From the NCBI GenBank assembly GCA_049516835.1, contig JBEKSR010000006.1, forward strand, positions 61,345 to 125,344: a DNA stretch of 64,000 nt, read 5' to 3'. Below, in pieces: positions 18,001 to 26,258 of this stretch. Both the position numbers and the translations under genes were made by a program. This stretch comes from Fen-178 sp049516835. Lineage in GTDB: Bacteria; Acidobacteriota; Terriglobia; Bryobacterales; Bryobacteraceae. The notes beneath the pieces were generated by a model. It was not told the DNA's origin, did no database searches, and saw nothing but the letters and a program-made list of their open reading frames with translations. Every line of letters begins with the position of its first letter. Within the stretch, counting starts at the first letter, position 1.

Positions 18001-18132
18001 TTCCTTTAGTTCCTGCCGAAGTTCAGGATCCGAGCGGCAGGCTTCGTTCAGGAAGGCATCGCGCTCGTCTTCCGGCTTTTCGCGCGCGGCTTCGAATAGT
18101 TCCCGGAGCCGGGCCCAGCGCGCGGGTGTCAT
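15013..18132 (-). CDS. Ser/Thr protein kinase fused to an FGE-sulfatase domain and an alpha/beta hydrolase
   Basis: The 1039-residue protein reads as four parts. Residues 1-70 are a helical segment often found before such kinases. Residues ~78-340 are a kinase with GAGGMGIVY, Lys in VALKVL (~108), HRDLKPRN (199-206) and DFG (223-225). A membrane helix lies at about 370-390. The outer part holds an FGE/SUMF1-like domain (~520-745: LDTREVTNREYKLFID, GVSWFEAAAYAEF, YDMAGNVKEW, GFRCAKY) and a dienelactone-hydrolase-like C terminus with GASLGG, GRYDF and ETAHN, a possible Ser-Asp-His triad. It overlaps the sigma gene by four bases (ATGA). The kinase faces the cytoplasm and the other two domains the periplasm. 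Confidence 0.92.
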   Translation of the reverse strand: MTPARWARLRELFEAAREKPEDERDAFLNEACRSDPELRQELKELLAEERESDIHSPAAAFLRPAAKPILAADSMLGRYRVERELGAGGMGIVYRAYDTELRRPVALKVLPAEFSLVPERRERLLREARAASALSHPNIVGIYEVGSVAGMDFIAMELIEGQSLDGLIPAGGLPLEIALDYAVQIAGGLAKAHGSGVIHRDLKPRNIMATETSGHTSVVKLLDFGLAKRVSVTGVPENYPGIHTNPTVEGEILGTPRYMSPEQAVGKALDVRTDIFSFGALLYEMLTGVAAFRRDSTIATLAAVLRDDPAPVESLRADVPSDLRRILRRCLEKERDARYPSGADLCQDLIAYRARRAERNVGWRSLLRPRFVAAAAVLVVALLLAGTWLAVREARVRWARNVALPETARLIAAGQFDDAFRLVGQAERYIPDDAEMRRLKGACSTPAKVETVPPGANVFWKSYRLPGGAWEPLGQSPVKDALVPRRYLRWRIVKPGFEPLEVAGFGPGPLAVTLSPAGEKPGMVRIPPGVFLVPLPNSSVALGEFWLDTREVTNREYKLFIDRGGYENRQYWKQPFVENGKTLSWEEAMARFRDTTGRPGPSAWEMSAFPEGKEDFPVSGVSWFEAAAYAEFAGKELPTIYHWRRAAIGTNYEVMEFSNFAGPGPVKTGSLPGLSPFGNYDMAGNVKEWCWNETSGGRYLLGGAWNEPSYAFADWDAQSPFARSDTFGFRCAKYSSPVAPALRAAFTAMRRDYNREKPVSDEVYRAYRSLYAYDRTELNPVVEAKDDGSPYWRREKITIDAAYNNERVPVHLFLPRGAQPPYQAVIFFPGSSAYLERGPSDRLSPAEGGARTDYLVRSGRAVVYPICAGMYERERNRQVAFQIPAATSLEWRDIMVAAAKDLARTLDYLETRPDIDKTRIAYYGASLGGVWGPIFTAVDTRYKAAVFLLGALPFEPYSPEVDPLNFAPHSHVPVLLLNGRYDFTFPLDGSQRPLLRLLGAPEKEKRLVLFETAHNLPAAPMMKEALAWLDHYLGPVPAH

Positions 18133-18731
18133 GGGCGCGTCTTCCGCGAAAATTCACGTCGCAGCCAGGCTGAAGCCATGGCCCAGTCGCGCTTGACCGT
18201 GCGCGGCGAGATCCGCAGCGCCTCGGCGGTTTCTTCCACGGTGAGGCCGGCGAAGTACCGCAACTCGACGACGCGGCCCTGCTGGGGATCTAGTTCAGCC
18301 AGCCGCAGAAGCACCTCGTCCACCACCAGGATCTCCACCAGTGGGGTCGCGCCCGTGCGCGGATCGAGCGCGTCGATCTCCAGCCGGACAGCGCCCCGTC
18401 CCCGCTTCTCAGTGGCGCGGCCCCGCGCATACTCCACCAGGATACGCCGCATCACTCGCGCGGCTACACCCATGAAATGGGCGCGGTCTTGCCAATCGGC
18501 GCGGTCCTCGCCAGCCAGCCGCAGGTAAGCTTCGTGCACCAAGGCCGTGGGCTGCAACGTATGCCCCGCGCGCTCGGCCCGAAGGTAATGCCCCGCCAGC
18601 CGCCGCAGTTCCTGGTAGATCAGCGGCATCAGCCTGGCCAGGGCGTCCTTGTCGCCCTGCCTTAACTCCGCGAGCAGTCCAGTCACTTCGCCAGGGGACG
18701 CCGGCACCTTGGCCTCCGTATCAGTTCCCAT
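18129..18731 (-). CDS. ECF-type RNA polymerase sigma factor
   Basis: About 200 residues from ATG 18731; earlier in-frame starts up to 18803 add a poorly structured leader. Region 2 reads LMPLIYQELRRLAGHYLRAE with ALVHEAYLRLAG, and region 4 reads LDPQQGRVVELRYFAGLTVEETAEALRISPRTVKRDW, a clear helix-turn-helix. This is the subgroup that usually accompanies Ser/Thr kinases in Acidobacteria and Planctomycetes. No anti-sigma gene adjoins; the gene overlaps the kinase start, so phosphorylation by that kinase may control it (inference). Confidence 0.92.
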   Translation of the reverse strand: MGTDTEAKVPASPGEVTGLLAELRQGDKDALARLMPLIYQELRRLAGHYLRAERAGHTLQPTALVHEAYLRLAGEDRADWQDRAHFMGVAARVMRRILVEYARGRATEKRGRGAVRLEIDALDPRTGATPLVEILVVDEVLLRLAELDPQQGRVVELRYFAGLTVEETAEALRISPRTVKRDWAMASAWLRREFSRKTRP

Positions 18732-18939
18732 TATAGGTTCTGAATATCTCCATATGAACAGCCGTCGGGCCACCTGCGGTGAGCGCGGAGAATAGCGCAT
18801 CACCGGGGCGAGTCACCAATAGATCACGCAGCGACTGGGGGAGGATCGGCGGCACGGACAACGGAATCCGAGGCGTGGCGGTGTGCACGGTCTGAGATTG
18901 ACACGAACCCTGTTACGCCTCTGTGAAGGAGCGATGAAA

Positions 18940-19653
18940 TTAGTGCCCAAACCAGCCCGGCCCAACCTTGAGATGGTGGCTGACGGAATCCGGAACCACC
19001 AGGAAGAGCAGAAAGCCCACCGTGGCGTGCGCCAGCCCCAGAAAGTAGAGATTCCGGAACCGCCAGTAGATGCACGTGGAGCAGTAGCCGGCGGGAAAGG
19101 CCACCAGCATCAGAAACCAGTTGGGGGTGTGAACGCCGCAGAAAAGCGCCGCCGAAATCAGGGACGCCGCCCGGCGCCCCAGCACCGCATCGAACCGGTT
19201 CAGAAAGTAGCCGTTCAGAACGTACTGCTGGAACACTCCCCACGGCACATACACGGCCCATGCTGCCAGCGCGGCTTCCACCCCGATGGGCCGCATGGTC
19301 CGAAGCAGGATGCCGCACGCCAGCATGAGCAGCGTCAGGAACGCCAGCGCCGGCGCGAACTCCCGCCAGCACTCGCGCATGTGGCGCGTGCGAAAGCCCA
19401 GGCTACAGGCGTCCTCCCGGTGGGCCAGGTGCGAGAGCAGCATCAATCCGAGAATCCCCACCCACGCGCCGCCGTGGCTATAACGCAGGTTCCAGATGTA
19501 CGTCACAATCATGGCGTAAACCAGCACCGGCTCCAGAATGGCGAGCTTTCGAACCGTGGTTCCCTCCACACGGGCAAGGGACTGAGACGCGCCAGGACCC
19601 ACGGCGGTTGCCGAAGCAACTGTGAAGAAATCGCCCGCCAGGGGGCAGGGCAA
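18940..19653 (-). CDS. CPBP-family membrane protein with Gln-Gln in place of Glu-Glu
   Basis: The protein has about six membrane helices and the CPBP (Abi) pattern: helix motif WGVFQQYVLNGYFLNR, then FCGVHTPNW, then GLAHATVG. In proteases of this family the first motif carries Glu-Glu; here it is Gln-Gln, as in a subgroup whose catalytic status is unclear to me. Both His motifs are kept. The start is uncertain: 19653 gives 237 residues, while an in-frame GTG at 19569 would start just before the first helix. It lies upstream of the sigma-kinase pair but 208 bases away. Confidence 0.75.
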   Translation of the reverse strand: MPCPLAGDFFTVASATAVGPGASQSLARVEGTTVRKLAILEPVLVYAMIVTYIWNLRYSHGGAWVGILGLMLLSHLAHREDACSLGFRTRHMRECWREFAPALAFLTLLMLACGILLRTMRPIGVEAALAAWAVYVPWGVFQQYVLNGYFLNRFDAVLGRRAASLISAALFCGVHTPNWFLMLVAFPAGYCSTCIYWRFRNLYFLGLAHATVGFLLFLVVPDSVSHHLKVGPGWFGH

Positions 19654-19661
19654 GCTAAAGT

Positions 19662-19699
19662 ATGCCCCACCAGAGAATCAGGCTGTTTTGGTGGGGCAT
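19662..19699. repeat. Long-loop hairpin in the divergent gap before the TolC genes
   Basis: ATGCCCCACCA (19662-19672) pairs with TGGTGGGGCAT (19689-19699) across a 16-base loop. The CCCCAC word links it to the TGTGGGGC hairpin family. It lies between divergent genes, so a simple terminator role is unlikely. Confidence 0.55.
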
Positions 19700-19882
19700 G
19701 TTTTAGCCCGCCGATTCTCCAGGGAGCGGTTGGCACAGGCCCGGCAGGCCCGTAGTGTTCGAACTCGGACGGCCGCGTCTCAAAAAGGGACACTGGCCCC
19801 GCCGCTTTCCACGCCCCGCCGTTCCCCTGGCAAGCGGTGAACTGGAAAGCCGGATCGGCCCTCGGATTGCTCCCTCCGGCGC

Positions 19883-21784
19883 GTGTACCCGTATTGCGCA
19901 AGACTGTTTCGATGGGCTTCCCTGGCGCTGGTGGCTTTCCACGCCTGGGCCCAATCGTCCAACATCGCCGTGCTGCCTCCCCCGCCGCAGGCGCTGGGCT
20001 TTCTGACGCGGCCCTATCGACAGAGGATCGTCCCCCCGATCAATCTGGCCAATTCCAGCCGCCTGGCTGCCCTGATTCGCGCCGGCAATCTCTATCTGAC
20101 CGCGCAGGACGTGATTGCGCTGGCGCTCGAAAACAACATCGACATCGAGACTCAACGGTATGGCCCGCTGCTGTTTCGCGAGGATCTTCGCCGCGCGCAG
20201 GTGGGCGGCAATCTGCGCAATCCCAGCACTCCCATCGCCGCCGGCCCGCAGAGCGTGAGCCTGGCCGGCATTAACGTGAGCAACACCAGCCTCTCCTCCG
20301 GCGCCGGCGTCAGCTCCAGCGGGGGAATCACCGTGTCGTTTGGGTCCGCCATCCCCAATCTGGACCCCTTTCTCTCGATGTCCGCCAGCCTGGGCCACTT
20401 CACCTCTCCGGAGAGCAACCTGATTGTGGACCGAACCAACTACCTGGTGGAGGGATCGCGATCGTTCAGCCTCGGCTATAGCCAACAGTTCCTGCCGGGA
20501 ACCTTGGTCTCCGCCTCGTACGGCGCCACGCGCAACACCAGCAACAGTCCCAGCAACCTGCTGAACCCCATCGATTACGGCAGTTTGAGCGTGAGCGTGA
20601 CGCAGAACCTGCTCCAAGGCTTCGGCTCCTCGGTGAACAACCGCTACATCCGCATCGCCGGAAACAACGTGAACGTGTCCGATCTGCAACTCAAGTTTCA
20701 GGTCATCACCACGGTTGCCGCCGTTCTGAATCTGTACTGGGACCTGGTGACCTTCAATGAGGACCTGCGCCTCAAACAGCGGGCGTTGGAGGCGGCCCGA
20801 AAGCTATACGAGGACAGTAAAAAGGAGGTGGCGATCGGCGCCAAGGCGGCCATTGAAGCGACCCGCGCCCAGGCCGAGATTCCCGCCCGCCAGCAGGATA
20901 TCCTGCTGGCACAGACCAATATCCTGCAACAGGAAATCGTGCTGGAAAACGCCTTGAGCAAACACGGAATCGAAGACCCCGTCCTGGCGGACGTCCACAT
21001 CGTTCCGCTGGACCATATCGAAGTGCCGCCGGCGCTGGAGATCCCTCCCACCGGGGAGTTGGTTGCACAGGCCCTGGCGCAACGCGCGGACCTCCAGCAA
21101 AACCGGCTCAACATCGCCAGTCAGGCTCTGGTTCTCAAAGGAGATCGCAGTGAGCTGAAACCCCAGTTGACGGCCTTCGCCACGTTTACCAATCACGCGC
21201 AGGCCGGAGTTCCCAATCCCCTCAACACAGGGTATGAATATGGCACTCCCGACCCGTTTTATATTGGCGGTTACGGCACGGCCTTGGGCCAGCTTTTGCG
21301 CCGCAACTTTCCGGACTATTCCGCCGGCATCTCGCTGACGATCGCGATCCGCAATCGCGCGGCGCAGGCCGACTACGTCACCGACCAGTTGCAGCTTCGG
21401 CAATTGCAGCTCGGGCTCGAAAAGAGCGTCAACCAGGTCGGCGTCGACGTCCGCAACGCCGTGATCGGCCTTCAGCAGGCGCAGGTCCGCTACGAAACCG
21501 CCGTCAAGAGCAGAGAACTGGCCGAGGAAACCCTCAAGGCGGAGCAGCGAAAGTACCAGCTTGGCAGTTCCTCCAACGCCCTGGTGATTCAAGCCCAGCG
21601 CGACGTGGTAAACGCCGAAAGCGAAGAGGTGCAATCCATGGCGAACTACACCCACGCCCGCATTGCCTTCGAGCAGGCGCTGGGAATCACGCTGGAGAGA
21701 AGCGGCATCACCGTGTCCGAAGCCGCTTCGGGGAGGGTCCAGCGCCAGTCTGCCTTGCCAAACCCTGGTCCGGGAAGGAAATAG
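19883..21784 (+). CDS. TolC-family outer-membrane efflux protein, first of a tandem pair
   Basis: The 633-residue product has a signal peptide (ASLALVAFHAWAQ) and two TolC repeats. Each repeat has the long helices of the periplasmic tunnel (DLRLKQRALEAARKLYED; VDVRNAVIGLQQAQVRYETAVKS) and short barrel strands. The segment RAGNLYLTAQDVIALALEN after the signal is shared almost word for word with the next gene. GTG 19883 is the start; no strong ribosome site precedes it. Such channels complete tripartite efflux pumps with an HlyD adaptor and a MacB or RND pump. Confidence 0.9.
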   Translation: MYPYCARLFRWASLALVAFHAWAQSSNIAVLPPPPQALGFLTRPYRQRIVPPINLANSSRLAALIRAGNLYLTAQDVIALALENNIDIETQRYGPLLFREDLRRAQVGGNLRNPSTPIAAGPQSVSLAGINVSNTSLSSGAGVSSSGGITVSFGSAIPNLDPFLSMSASLGHFTSPESNLIVDRTNYLVEGSRSFSLGYSQQFLPGTLVSASYGATRNTSNSPSNLLNPIDYGSLSVSVTQNLLQGFGSSVNNRYIRIAGNNVNVSDLQLKFQVITTVAAVLNLYWDLVTFNEDLRLKQRALEAARKLYEDSKKEVAIGAKAAIEATRAQAEIPARQQDILLAQTNILQQEIVLENALSKHGIEDPVLADVHIVPLDHIEVPPALEIPPTGELVAQALAQRADLQQNRLNIASQALVLKGDRSELKPQLTAFATFTNHAQAGVPNPLNTGYEYGTPDPFYIGGYGTALGQLLRRNFPDYSAGISLTIAIRNRAAQADYVTDQLQLRQLQLGLEKSVNQVGVDVRNAVIGLQQAQVRYETAVKSRELAEETLKAEQRKYQLGSSSNALVIQAQRDVVNAESEEVQSMANYTHARIAFEQALGITLERSGITVSEAASGRVQRQSALPNPGPGRK

Positions 21785-21793
21785 GAGCCGCCT

Positions 21794-23638
21794 ATGAGGA
21801 ACACGCGTCTGCAACTATTCCTGGCATGCTCGCTCGTCGGCGCGGGGCTGATTTCCGGTCTCGAGGGGCAGCAGTTTTCACCGATCGCACCGGTCAAACC
21901 CGGCGGCACGCCCTTCATCCGGTCCTATCGGGCGGATACCGTGCCGCCGCTGCGCGTGTCCGACTCATCGCGCCTGCATGCCATGATTCGGGCCGGGAAC
22001 CTTTATCTGACGGCGCCGGATGCCATCGCCATCGCCATCGAAAACAACCTGGACCTGGAGGTGGAACGGTACAGGATCCTGGCGTCCGGATGGGATTTGC
22101 AGCGTCTCGAATCGGGAGGGGCGCTGCGGGGCGTCCAGAGCGGGAGCGGCGCCACCGTCACGCTGGCCTCCGGGCAGGGCGTGGCTGGCAGCAGCCGGGG
22201 TGGCGGCGGTGGAGCGGCGGCCCAAGCCGGAGCCGCCAACATCCAGCAAATCGGTCCCGTCACCCCGCAACTCGACCCGATTTTCGCCACCTACACAGTC
22301 TTGGGACACCAGACGTATTTTCAAGACCAGCTTGTGCAAGCCGGCACCAACGAACTGGTCTACACTACCCGGTCTTACTATGGCCAGGTATCGCAGGGCT
22401 TGTTGAGCGGCGGCACGGTGCGAATGACGTACAACGGGGCACACCTGGATGAATCCGCGCCTACCGACGTTCTGAATCCGACTTCCTCCGCGAGCCTCGG
22501 GGTGGTCATCGGTCACAATCTGCTGAAGGGTTTTGGCGAGCGCGTCAATGGCCGCTTTATCCGGGCGGCGAGACGGCGCGCGGCCAACTCGGACCGCGGA
22601 TTCCAGGTGCGCCTGATGGCGGTGGTGGCCAATGTCCTGGACCGGTACTGGGATTTTTCGGTGGCGTCCGACGATGTGAAATACAAGCGGCGCAATCGCG
22701 ACATCGCCCGCGAGTTCGATGAAGCCACCCGCAAGGAAATCGCCGTGGGAGCGATCCCGGCGGTCGACCAGATCCGAGCCAAATCGGCCCTGGCGTTTCA
22801 GGAACAGGCGCTGGCGGTGGCCCTGAACGCCGCCGAGCAGCGGGAAAATGCTCTGAAGGACGCCCTGAGCTGGCATGGGCAGGCCGACCCCGCATTGGCC
22901 GCCGCGCACATCATCGCGGTCGATCCGCTGGTGGTTCCCGAGACCGACGATTTGCCCCCTCTGCGTGAGCTTCTGGCAACCGCCATGAACCGGAGGCCCG
23001 ATGTGGCCGACGCCAAGTTGAGGGCGGAGCTGGCGGAAATGGAGGCTTCCAGCATGTCCAACGGCCTGCTTCCCAGCTTGCAGGTCTTCGCCACCAGCAC
23101 CAACGTCGGTCAGACCGGCCAGACCGTTCCGGGGGCAAGTCCGGACCCCTATTTTGTGGGCGGCGCCGGCGCGGCCTTGGGACAGGTGTTTCGCCGCAAC
23201 TTTCCCAATGAGCGCGTGGGCGTACGGTTCTCGGCCCCTTTGGAGAATACCCAAGCCCAGGCGGATCATGCCATGGATCAGTTGACACACCGGCAAACCC
23301 AATTGAGTGCGCAGAAAACCTTCAATCAGCTTGCCGTGGACGTTGCCAGCCAAGTCCTGGTTCTTCACCAGGCTCGCGCCCAATATCAGGCGGCCGTCGA
23401 ACACCGAACCATCCTCGAGAAACTACTCCAGGGAGAAGAACGGAAATTTCAGATGGGGACCTCCACCATCGCCACCGTGGTCGGAGCCAGGCGCGACATG
23501 GCGACGGCTCAATCCAGCGAACTCGCGGCGGCCGCCTCTTACATCCACAATCGAATCGCCCTCGACCAGGGCCTCGGGCTGACGCTGGAAGCGAACCACG
23601 TTTCCATCCAGGATGCCATCTCCCTCGCGGCGCCCTAG
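21794..23638 (+). CDS. TolC-family outer-membrane efflux protein, second of a tandem pair
   Basis: This 614-residue paralogue starts nine bases after the first TolC gene, with AGGAG at 21783-21787 placed well for ATG 21794. It has a signal peptide ending in GLEGQ, the shared RAGNLYLTAPDAIAIAIEN segment, a Gly-rich insertion (GSSRGGGGGAAAQ), and the two helical hairpins (VASQVLVLHQARAQYQAAVEH in the second). The two proteins probably arose by duplication and may form separate or mixed trimers. The transcript ends at a perfect inverted repeat three bases downstream. Confidence 0.9.
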   Translation: MRNTRLQLFLACSLVGAGLISGLEGQQFSPIAPVKPGGTPFIRSYRADTVPPLRVSDSSRLHAMIRAGNLYLTAPDAIAIAIENNLDLEVERYRILASGWDLQRLESGGALRGVQSGSGATVTLASGQGVAGSSRGGGGGAAAQAGAANIQQIGPVTPQLDPIFATYTVLGHQTYFQDQLVQAGTNELVYTTRSYYGQVSQGLLSGGTVRMTYNGAHLDESAPTDVLNPTSSASLGVVIGHNLLKGFGERVNGRFIRAARRRAANSDRGFQVRLMAVVANVLDRYWDFSVASDDVKYKRRNRDIAREFDEATRKEIAVGAIPAVDQIRAKSALAFQEQALAVALNAAEQRENALKDALSWHGQADPALAAAHIIAVDPLVVPETDDLPPLRELLATAMNRRPDVADAKLRAELAEMEASSMSNGLLPSLQVFATSTNVGQTGQTVPGASPDPYFVGGAGAALGQVFRRNFPNERVGVRFSAPLENTQAQADHAMDQLTHRQTQLSAQKTFNQLAVDVASQVLVLHQARAQYQAAVEHRTILEKLLQGEERKFQMGTSTIATVVGARRDMATAQSSELAAAASYIHNRIALDQGLGLTLEANHVSIQDAISLAAP

Positions 23639-23640
23639 CG

Positions 23641-23693
23641 GAAAAGGGGACAGACGCATTTTCCAGCCAGAAAAATGCGTCTGTCCCCTTTTC
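23641..23693. repeat. Paired GGGGACAGACGC repeat forming a perfect palindrome between convergent genes
   Basis: Two 22-base arms, 23641-23662 and 23672-23693, are exact inverted copies (arm core AGGGGACAGACGCATTTT) around a nine-base loop. The sequence resembles REP elements moved by RAYT-type transposases, often seen as GGGACAG repeats. It lies three bases after the second TolC gene and about 20 bases from the end of the facing protease gene, where it can act as a bidirectional terminator. A single arm occurs again at 57116. Confidence 0.85.
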
Positions 23694-23713
23694 CCTGCGC
23701 CACGTCGTGGAAA

Positions 23714-24601
23714 CTAAAAGAAGAAATGCTTGGTCCAATCCACCATGGCGTGCAGCGCCGCCGAAGACAGCACCGTCGATGCTCTCTGGAAGACTTTGCC
23801 GTACGCCACGCCCGCAATGGTCGCCAGGATCATGTAGCGCCAGTTCGGCAACGGCTGTGGTCCGTTGTTCAGGTGCGCGCAGCCGAAGATCAAGCCGGCC
23901 GCCAGCAGCGTGCGCCAACCGGCGCCGAAGCGCAGCATGATGAGGTTCTGAATGAGCGAGCGGAACAGGATCTCCTCCGGCAGCGCCGTGCCCGCCAGGA
24001 TCACCCCAAAAGCTCCGGCCATCCGGCCGCCTGTCGCCGCGCCCGCGGGCCAGTGCGGCGGGGGAATGAACCCGAGGGCTATCCCGACAACCATCAAGAC
24101 CGGCGCCGTGACCGCGAAAGCCGCCAGAGACAGCCCGAAATCGGACCTTCGCCGCGGCAAGTTGTACTTCATCCCCGAAAACGAGCGGAATCCGGTAAAC
24201 AGTACCAGGCCCAGGAGAATGGCGATTGCATACGCCACGCTGTGCAGGAACCCCTGCGCCGGGCGCGGGACCAGGCGGGCGCCGGCGGCGAATTCGAGGG
24301 GCAGCCAGAGCAGCAGAATGGCCACGAAGTCGAGCGCCGCCGGCCGCGGGATGAACCCGGCCCCTCCAACCCATCCACAAACGACCGGCGCGGCTGTATA
24401 CCCCAACACCAGAAGCGCCAGTGGAAAGCTGAACGCGCCCGCCAGCGCGGCCGCACCGCTGAAGATCGTGACGAGCAGAAACGGAACGGCCCAGATGGCC
24501 GCGGGGTGGGCATGGAGCGCATTCCGCACACGATTCTGCACCGTGGGCAGGAAGAAAGCCAGGACGGCTGCCAGCAGCAGCGCCAGGACCAGAGTTTGCA
24601 C
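23714..24601 (-). CDS. CPBP-family intramembrane protease (CAAX protease-like)
   Basis: The 295-residue membrane protein has about eight hydrophobic helices and the full catalytic pattern: PEEILFRSLIQN (Glu-Glu and Arg), FGCAHLNNG, and AALHAMVDW near the C terminus. The start is GTG 24601, directly after the TolC TAG, so it is the last gene of the efflux operon. Family members cleave prenylated proteins or process bacteriocins and signals; here a role in maturing an exported substrate is only a guess. Confidence 0.88.
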   Translation of the reverse strand: MQTLVLALLLAAVLAFFLPTVQNRVRNALHAHPAAIWAVPFLLVTIFSGAAALAGAFSFPLALLVLGYTAAPVVCGWVGGAGFIPRPAALDFVAILLLWLPLEFAAGARLVPRPAQGFLHSVAYAIAILLGLVLFTGFRSFSGMKYNLPRRRSDFGLSLAAFAVTAPVLMVVGIALGFIPPPHWPAGAATGGRMAGAFGVILAGTALPEEILFRSLIQNLIMLRFGAGWRTLLAAGLIFGCAHLNNGPQPLPNWRYMILATIAGVAYGKVFQRASTVLSSAALHAMVDWTKHFFF

Positions 24602-26254
24602 CTACTTGACTACGATTCCCCGCTCGTCCAGCAGTTCGCCCGTCTGGGTCAGCAGGTTCAAAAGATTGAGCCGCACACCAATCTGATTCGTGACCACCGC
24701 CGATTCCGCTTGCACCAGCACGTTCTGCGCGTTGATCACGTTTTGGTTGATTTCGGTGCCGAGCTGAAACTTGGTGTTCTCGGCGTCCAGGTTTTTCTGC
24801 GCGAAATCCATGGCGGTTTTTGCCAGCTTCAACTGCTCTTTGGCGCCCTCCAGCTTGGTCACGGCATTCAGAATGTTCAGCCGTATGCCCTGCGACTGGT
24901 TGCGCAGGTTGAGCATGTCGGTCTTCTTCTGGACGGTCGCGGTGGCCATGGCCGCCGAGGCGCTGCGAGACCTGATGGGAAGGTTCAGCGTGAGGCCCGC
25001 ATAGTAGGCTGGATACCCGAATCCGAACATTTGGTCCAGCGCATCGGCGATGCCGCCCGGTATGACCGTCGATACGGCGCCGGCTCCGGTGATTGTCGAA
25101 AAGCCCGGGTTATACATGCCGCCGGTGCCGTTGGTTTGGTAATACACGGAAAAGGAGAGGCTCGGAAGAAGGCCGTTCTTCGCGGACTGGATCCCGAGGT
25201 CGTCGATATCCAGCTTCTGCAAGGCCTGTTTCATCGCCGGATGGTTAGCCAGCGCCTTCGTCACCGCCTGCTCCCGATCCACAGCTATGGAATCGGCCGG
25301 CCCCAGGTCCACCGACTCGGTGAGCGAGATCGCGAGTTTGCGGATCTCCGGGTCGAGGTCGGCGCCCACCTGGTGACGCAGCGCGTCCTCGGCTTGGGCC
25401 AGAGTGAATTTCGCCTGCGACACACTCAGCTCGGCGTTCGCCAGCGACTGCTGCGGGTTATAAATGTCGAGCGGCGACAGCGCCCCGAGTTCCAGTTGTT
25501 TCTCCATGTACTTCAGGAACTCGGAGGCATTGTTCCGGCCGCTTTCCGCCACCCTCACGTTCTCGCGCGCCGATATCACGTTCCAATAGGCGGTCTCGGC
25601 GGTGTTCACCAGGTTCAAGAGCTGCTGCCTCAGAAGGTATTCCGATACCCGGTAATTGCTCTGAGCCATCATGAGCGGAATGCGGTTCACATACGAGCCG
25701 CGGTTCTGGAGCAACGGCTGGCTGACGCTGAACCTCATGTTCGCCGTCAGTGACGGGTTGTAGTTGTTGTAGGAGTTGGTCTGGGAGCTCTTCGCCCCGG
25801 AAAAACTTGCCGTGTAGCTCAACCCCTCCGGCAGCGTCTGGCTGTATTGAAGGTTGTAAGGCTGGGTGAGCGATTTCGTCAGGGACGCGGCATTCTGAGC
25901 GGTGGTCGCATTGGTCGGCACGGTGGTGGCCCGCGTGGTGGTAAAACTCGCGAGGGCCCTCGGATCCCACACCCCAAACGCCGCCTGAATGTTGTTCTTG
26001 GGAATCTCCAGACTGATCAATTGGAGCTGGATGTCCGTGTTGTTGGCCATCACCAGCTCCAGGTAGTGCTTCAGAGAAAGCTCCAGCTTGTCGCCGGCCA
26101 CGAAGTCCTTCAGCCGCACCGGGTCTTTCAATTCGACCTTGGTTTGGGCCTTCTGAAACGTCTCGCGAAAGTAGGCCGGCTTGGGAAACGACGACGTCTG
26201 CGCCAGCGCGCACGCCGCCAGGAGAATGCCTGCAAATAAAGTTCGGAACAGCAT
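24602..26254 (-). CDS. TolC-family outer-membrane efflux protein of the three-adaptor operon
   Basis: Starting at ATG 26254, four bases beyond the permease stop, gives a clean signal peptide (MLFRTLFAGILLAACALAQ) and 550 residues; longer starts run into the permease gene. The tunnel helices are clear (AETAYWNVISARENVRVAESGR; AVTKLEGAKEQLKLAKTAMDFAQKN), with LELVMANNTDIQ near the N terminus. It is more distant from the two tandem TolC proteins than they are from each other. It probably forms the outer channel for the adaptors and permease encoded upstream. Confidence 0.92.
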   Translation of the reverse strand: MLFRTLFAGILLAACALAQTSSFPKPAYFRETFQKAQTKVELKDPVRLKDFVAGDKLELSLKHYLELVMANNTDIQLQLISLEIPKNNIQAAFGVWDPRALASFTTTRATTVPTNATTAQNAASLTKSLTQPYNLQYSQTLPEGLSYTASFSGAKSSQTNSYNNYNPSLTANMRFSVSQPLLQNRGSYVNRIPLMMAQSNYRVSEYLLRQQLLNLVNTAETAYWNVISARENVRVAESGRNNASEFLKYMEKQLELGALSPLDIYNPQQSLANAELSVSQAKFTLAQAEDALRHQVGADLDPEIRKLAISLTESVDLGPADSIAVDREQAVTKALANHPAMKQALQKLDIDDLGIQSAKNGLLPSLSFSVYYQTNGTGGMYNPGFSTITGAGAVSTVIPGGIADALDQMFGFGYPAYYAGLTLNLPIRSRSASAAMATATVQKKTDMLNLRNQSQGIRLNILNAVTKLEGAKEQLKLAKTAMDFAQKNLDAENTKFQLGTEINQNVINAQNVLVQAESAVVTNQIGVRLNLLNLLTQTGELLDERGIVVK

Positions 26255-26258
26255 AGTT

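Noticed and set aside
19777..19790. Third GGGACAG-type repeat arm (AAAAAGGGACACTGG)
   Set aside because: Only about ten bases match the arm core, so it may be chance.
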